A DNA stretch of 13,675 bases. Source: Candidatus Acidiferrum typicum. Its GTDB lineage: Bacteria > Acidobacteriota > Terriglobia > Acidiferrales > UBA7541. Below, piece by piece: positions 13,190 through 13,675 of the stretch; the stretch's first letter is position 1; each line of letters opens with the position of its first letter. The stretch covers positions 1 to 13,675 of the forward strand of contig JAOAPW010000397.1 of assembly GCA_025463105.1 (NCBI GenBank), given 5' to 3'. The notes below the pieces were generated by a model. It saw only the letters and a program-made list of their open reading frames with translations. It made no database searches and was not told the origin of the DNA. A program made the translations under genes and the position numbers.

Positions 13190-13353
13190 AAGAACTTACA
13201 AGCCGTCGAGGTCCGCCAAAGTACGTGTAAGTACCTGGGAAGCGGGTCTTGCAACGGGTCGCGTCACGGGTCGCAGCGGAACACAACTGAAGATAAGGCT
13301 TGCCTAGCATAGAGTGGGTTCGAATCCGCTTTGAAATGTCAAAGAACTTACAA
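13190..13353 (+). repeat. Short repeat AAGAACTTACAA in two direct copies beside the tRNA-Val fragment
   Basis: AAGAACTTACAA occurs at 13190-13201 and 13342-13353, and an inverted partial copy (TGTAAG) lies at about 13226-13231. Both copies follow closely on a GTCAAA. They enclose the 12-base repeats and could be further integrase or excisionase sites. Confidence 0.35.
13242..13277 (+). repeat. Three 12-base tandem repeats (core CGGGTC), possible integrase arm sites
   Basis: GCGGGTCTTGCA, ACGGGTCGCGTC and ACGGGTCGCAGC follow each other without gaps, one helical turn apart, 74-109 bases beyond the end of the tRNA-Val fragment. A fourth match, TCACGGGTCG, lies on the other side of the tRNA fragment at 13064-13073 and matches 13264-13273 exactly. 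Spacing and place fit arm-type recombinase sites. This is inference. Confidence 0.45.
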
Positions 13354-13675
13354 CGCGCGGACAGCGATTATTTTACGGAAGTACATACCGGGCCAGCCGC
13401 GCAAAGAAAAGAGCGTTCGCGTAGGCGCTGAGTTGGGCACAGATGGAATGAAGTGGGCGGCGATCGATAGGGCGCGCTGCCGGAGATCACACGCGATAAC
13501 GGCGGTACCTCGTTGGCAGTGGACTTCAGCCTGGGGCCAGTTGAACCCGGGGGTTAAGAAAGCGGCCCCTTACGTGGAAGCGCTTGCTTGGAGCACTCTG
13601 GCACGGAAATAGATAAGGCTGACAACTACTTCAATCTTGTTACGGAATCAGAACAGCTCTCCGATTGGCACCAGT
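13354..13675. other. Right-hand end with no supportable gene
   Basis: A plus-strand frame 13331-13612 is open for 93 codons, but its composition (many Arg, Trp and Ala, no motif) and its start inside the repeat cluster give no support for a gene. A minus-strand frame ending at TAA about 13354 reads somewhat more like protein (FIPSVPNSAP, FSLRGWPGMYFRKIIAVRAL), but I recognise nothing in it and cannot find a start. No RNA gene is seen. Confidence 0.3.

Noticed and set aside
13331..13612. 93-codon plus-strand frame as a gene
   Set aside because: There is no ribosome-binding site, motif or family resemblance, and it starts within the repeat cluster.

Overview
The window reads as chromosomal accessory DNA of an acidobacterium, most likely of the Terriglobia/Koribacter/Solibacter type. 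The reasons are the protein families and their combination: a Ser/Thr kinase with a TolB-like and TPR tail, carboxypeptidase-regulatory-like exported proteins, FG-GAP/ASPIC-UnbV (CRTAC1-type) proteins, a CusF-SCO fusion and an Oar-type outer-membrane receptor fragment. The assignment is by family recognition only.

Left part (1-4260). A few codons of a beta-propeller (WD40/TolB-like) protein end at 92 on the plus strand. Convergent to it, on the minus strand, is a kinase/TolB/TPR receptor gene (2494 to 205) split by a +1 frameshift near 1680-1713. Next is an exported carboxypeptidase-regulatory-like protein gene (4002 to 2685) split by a +1 frameshift at a five-base homopolymer (3492-3496). 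Both may be decaying genes or both may be sequence errors. At 4208-4322 lie a pair of 12-base-period repeats and then the 3' part of a tRNA gene without its 5' half, which looks like an integrase attachment scar.

Middle part (4426-12176). This holds the intact genes. Three minus-strand genes are tightly coupled: a Tat-exported FG-GAP/ASPIC protein (9778-8060), a Sec-exported fusion of a parvulin-like domain, TPRs, FG-GAP repeats and ASPIC/UnbV (8063-5319, GTGA overlap), and an exported CusF-SCO copper/thiol protein (5313-4426, 5-base gap). Divergent from them, 76 bases away, is a 773-residue exported TPR protein (9855-12176) built from two ungapped copies of a ~300-residue module at a constant offset of 344 residues. 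Together they suggest a cell-envelope system of calcium-binding propeller proteins, TPR scaffolds and a copper/thiol chaperone. No function for it can be read from sequence.

Right part (12177-13675). A plus-strand fragment of an Oar/TonB-dependent-receptor-like protein (12321-13064) lacks both ends. It is followed by the 3' half of tRNA-Val(GAC) on the minus strand (13168-13124), whose homology stops exactly at the anticodon loop/stem border, and then by a cluster of 12-base repeats and other short repeats. The last ~350 bases hold no gene I can support.

The two tRNA 3' fragments point inward and each has short direct repeats on its outer side. The intact operon therefore sits between two apparent integration junctions, with damaged genes around it.
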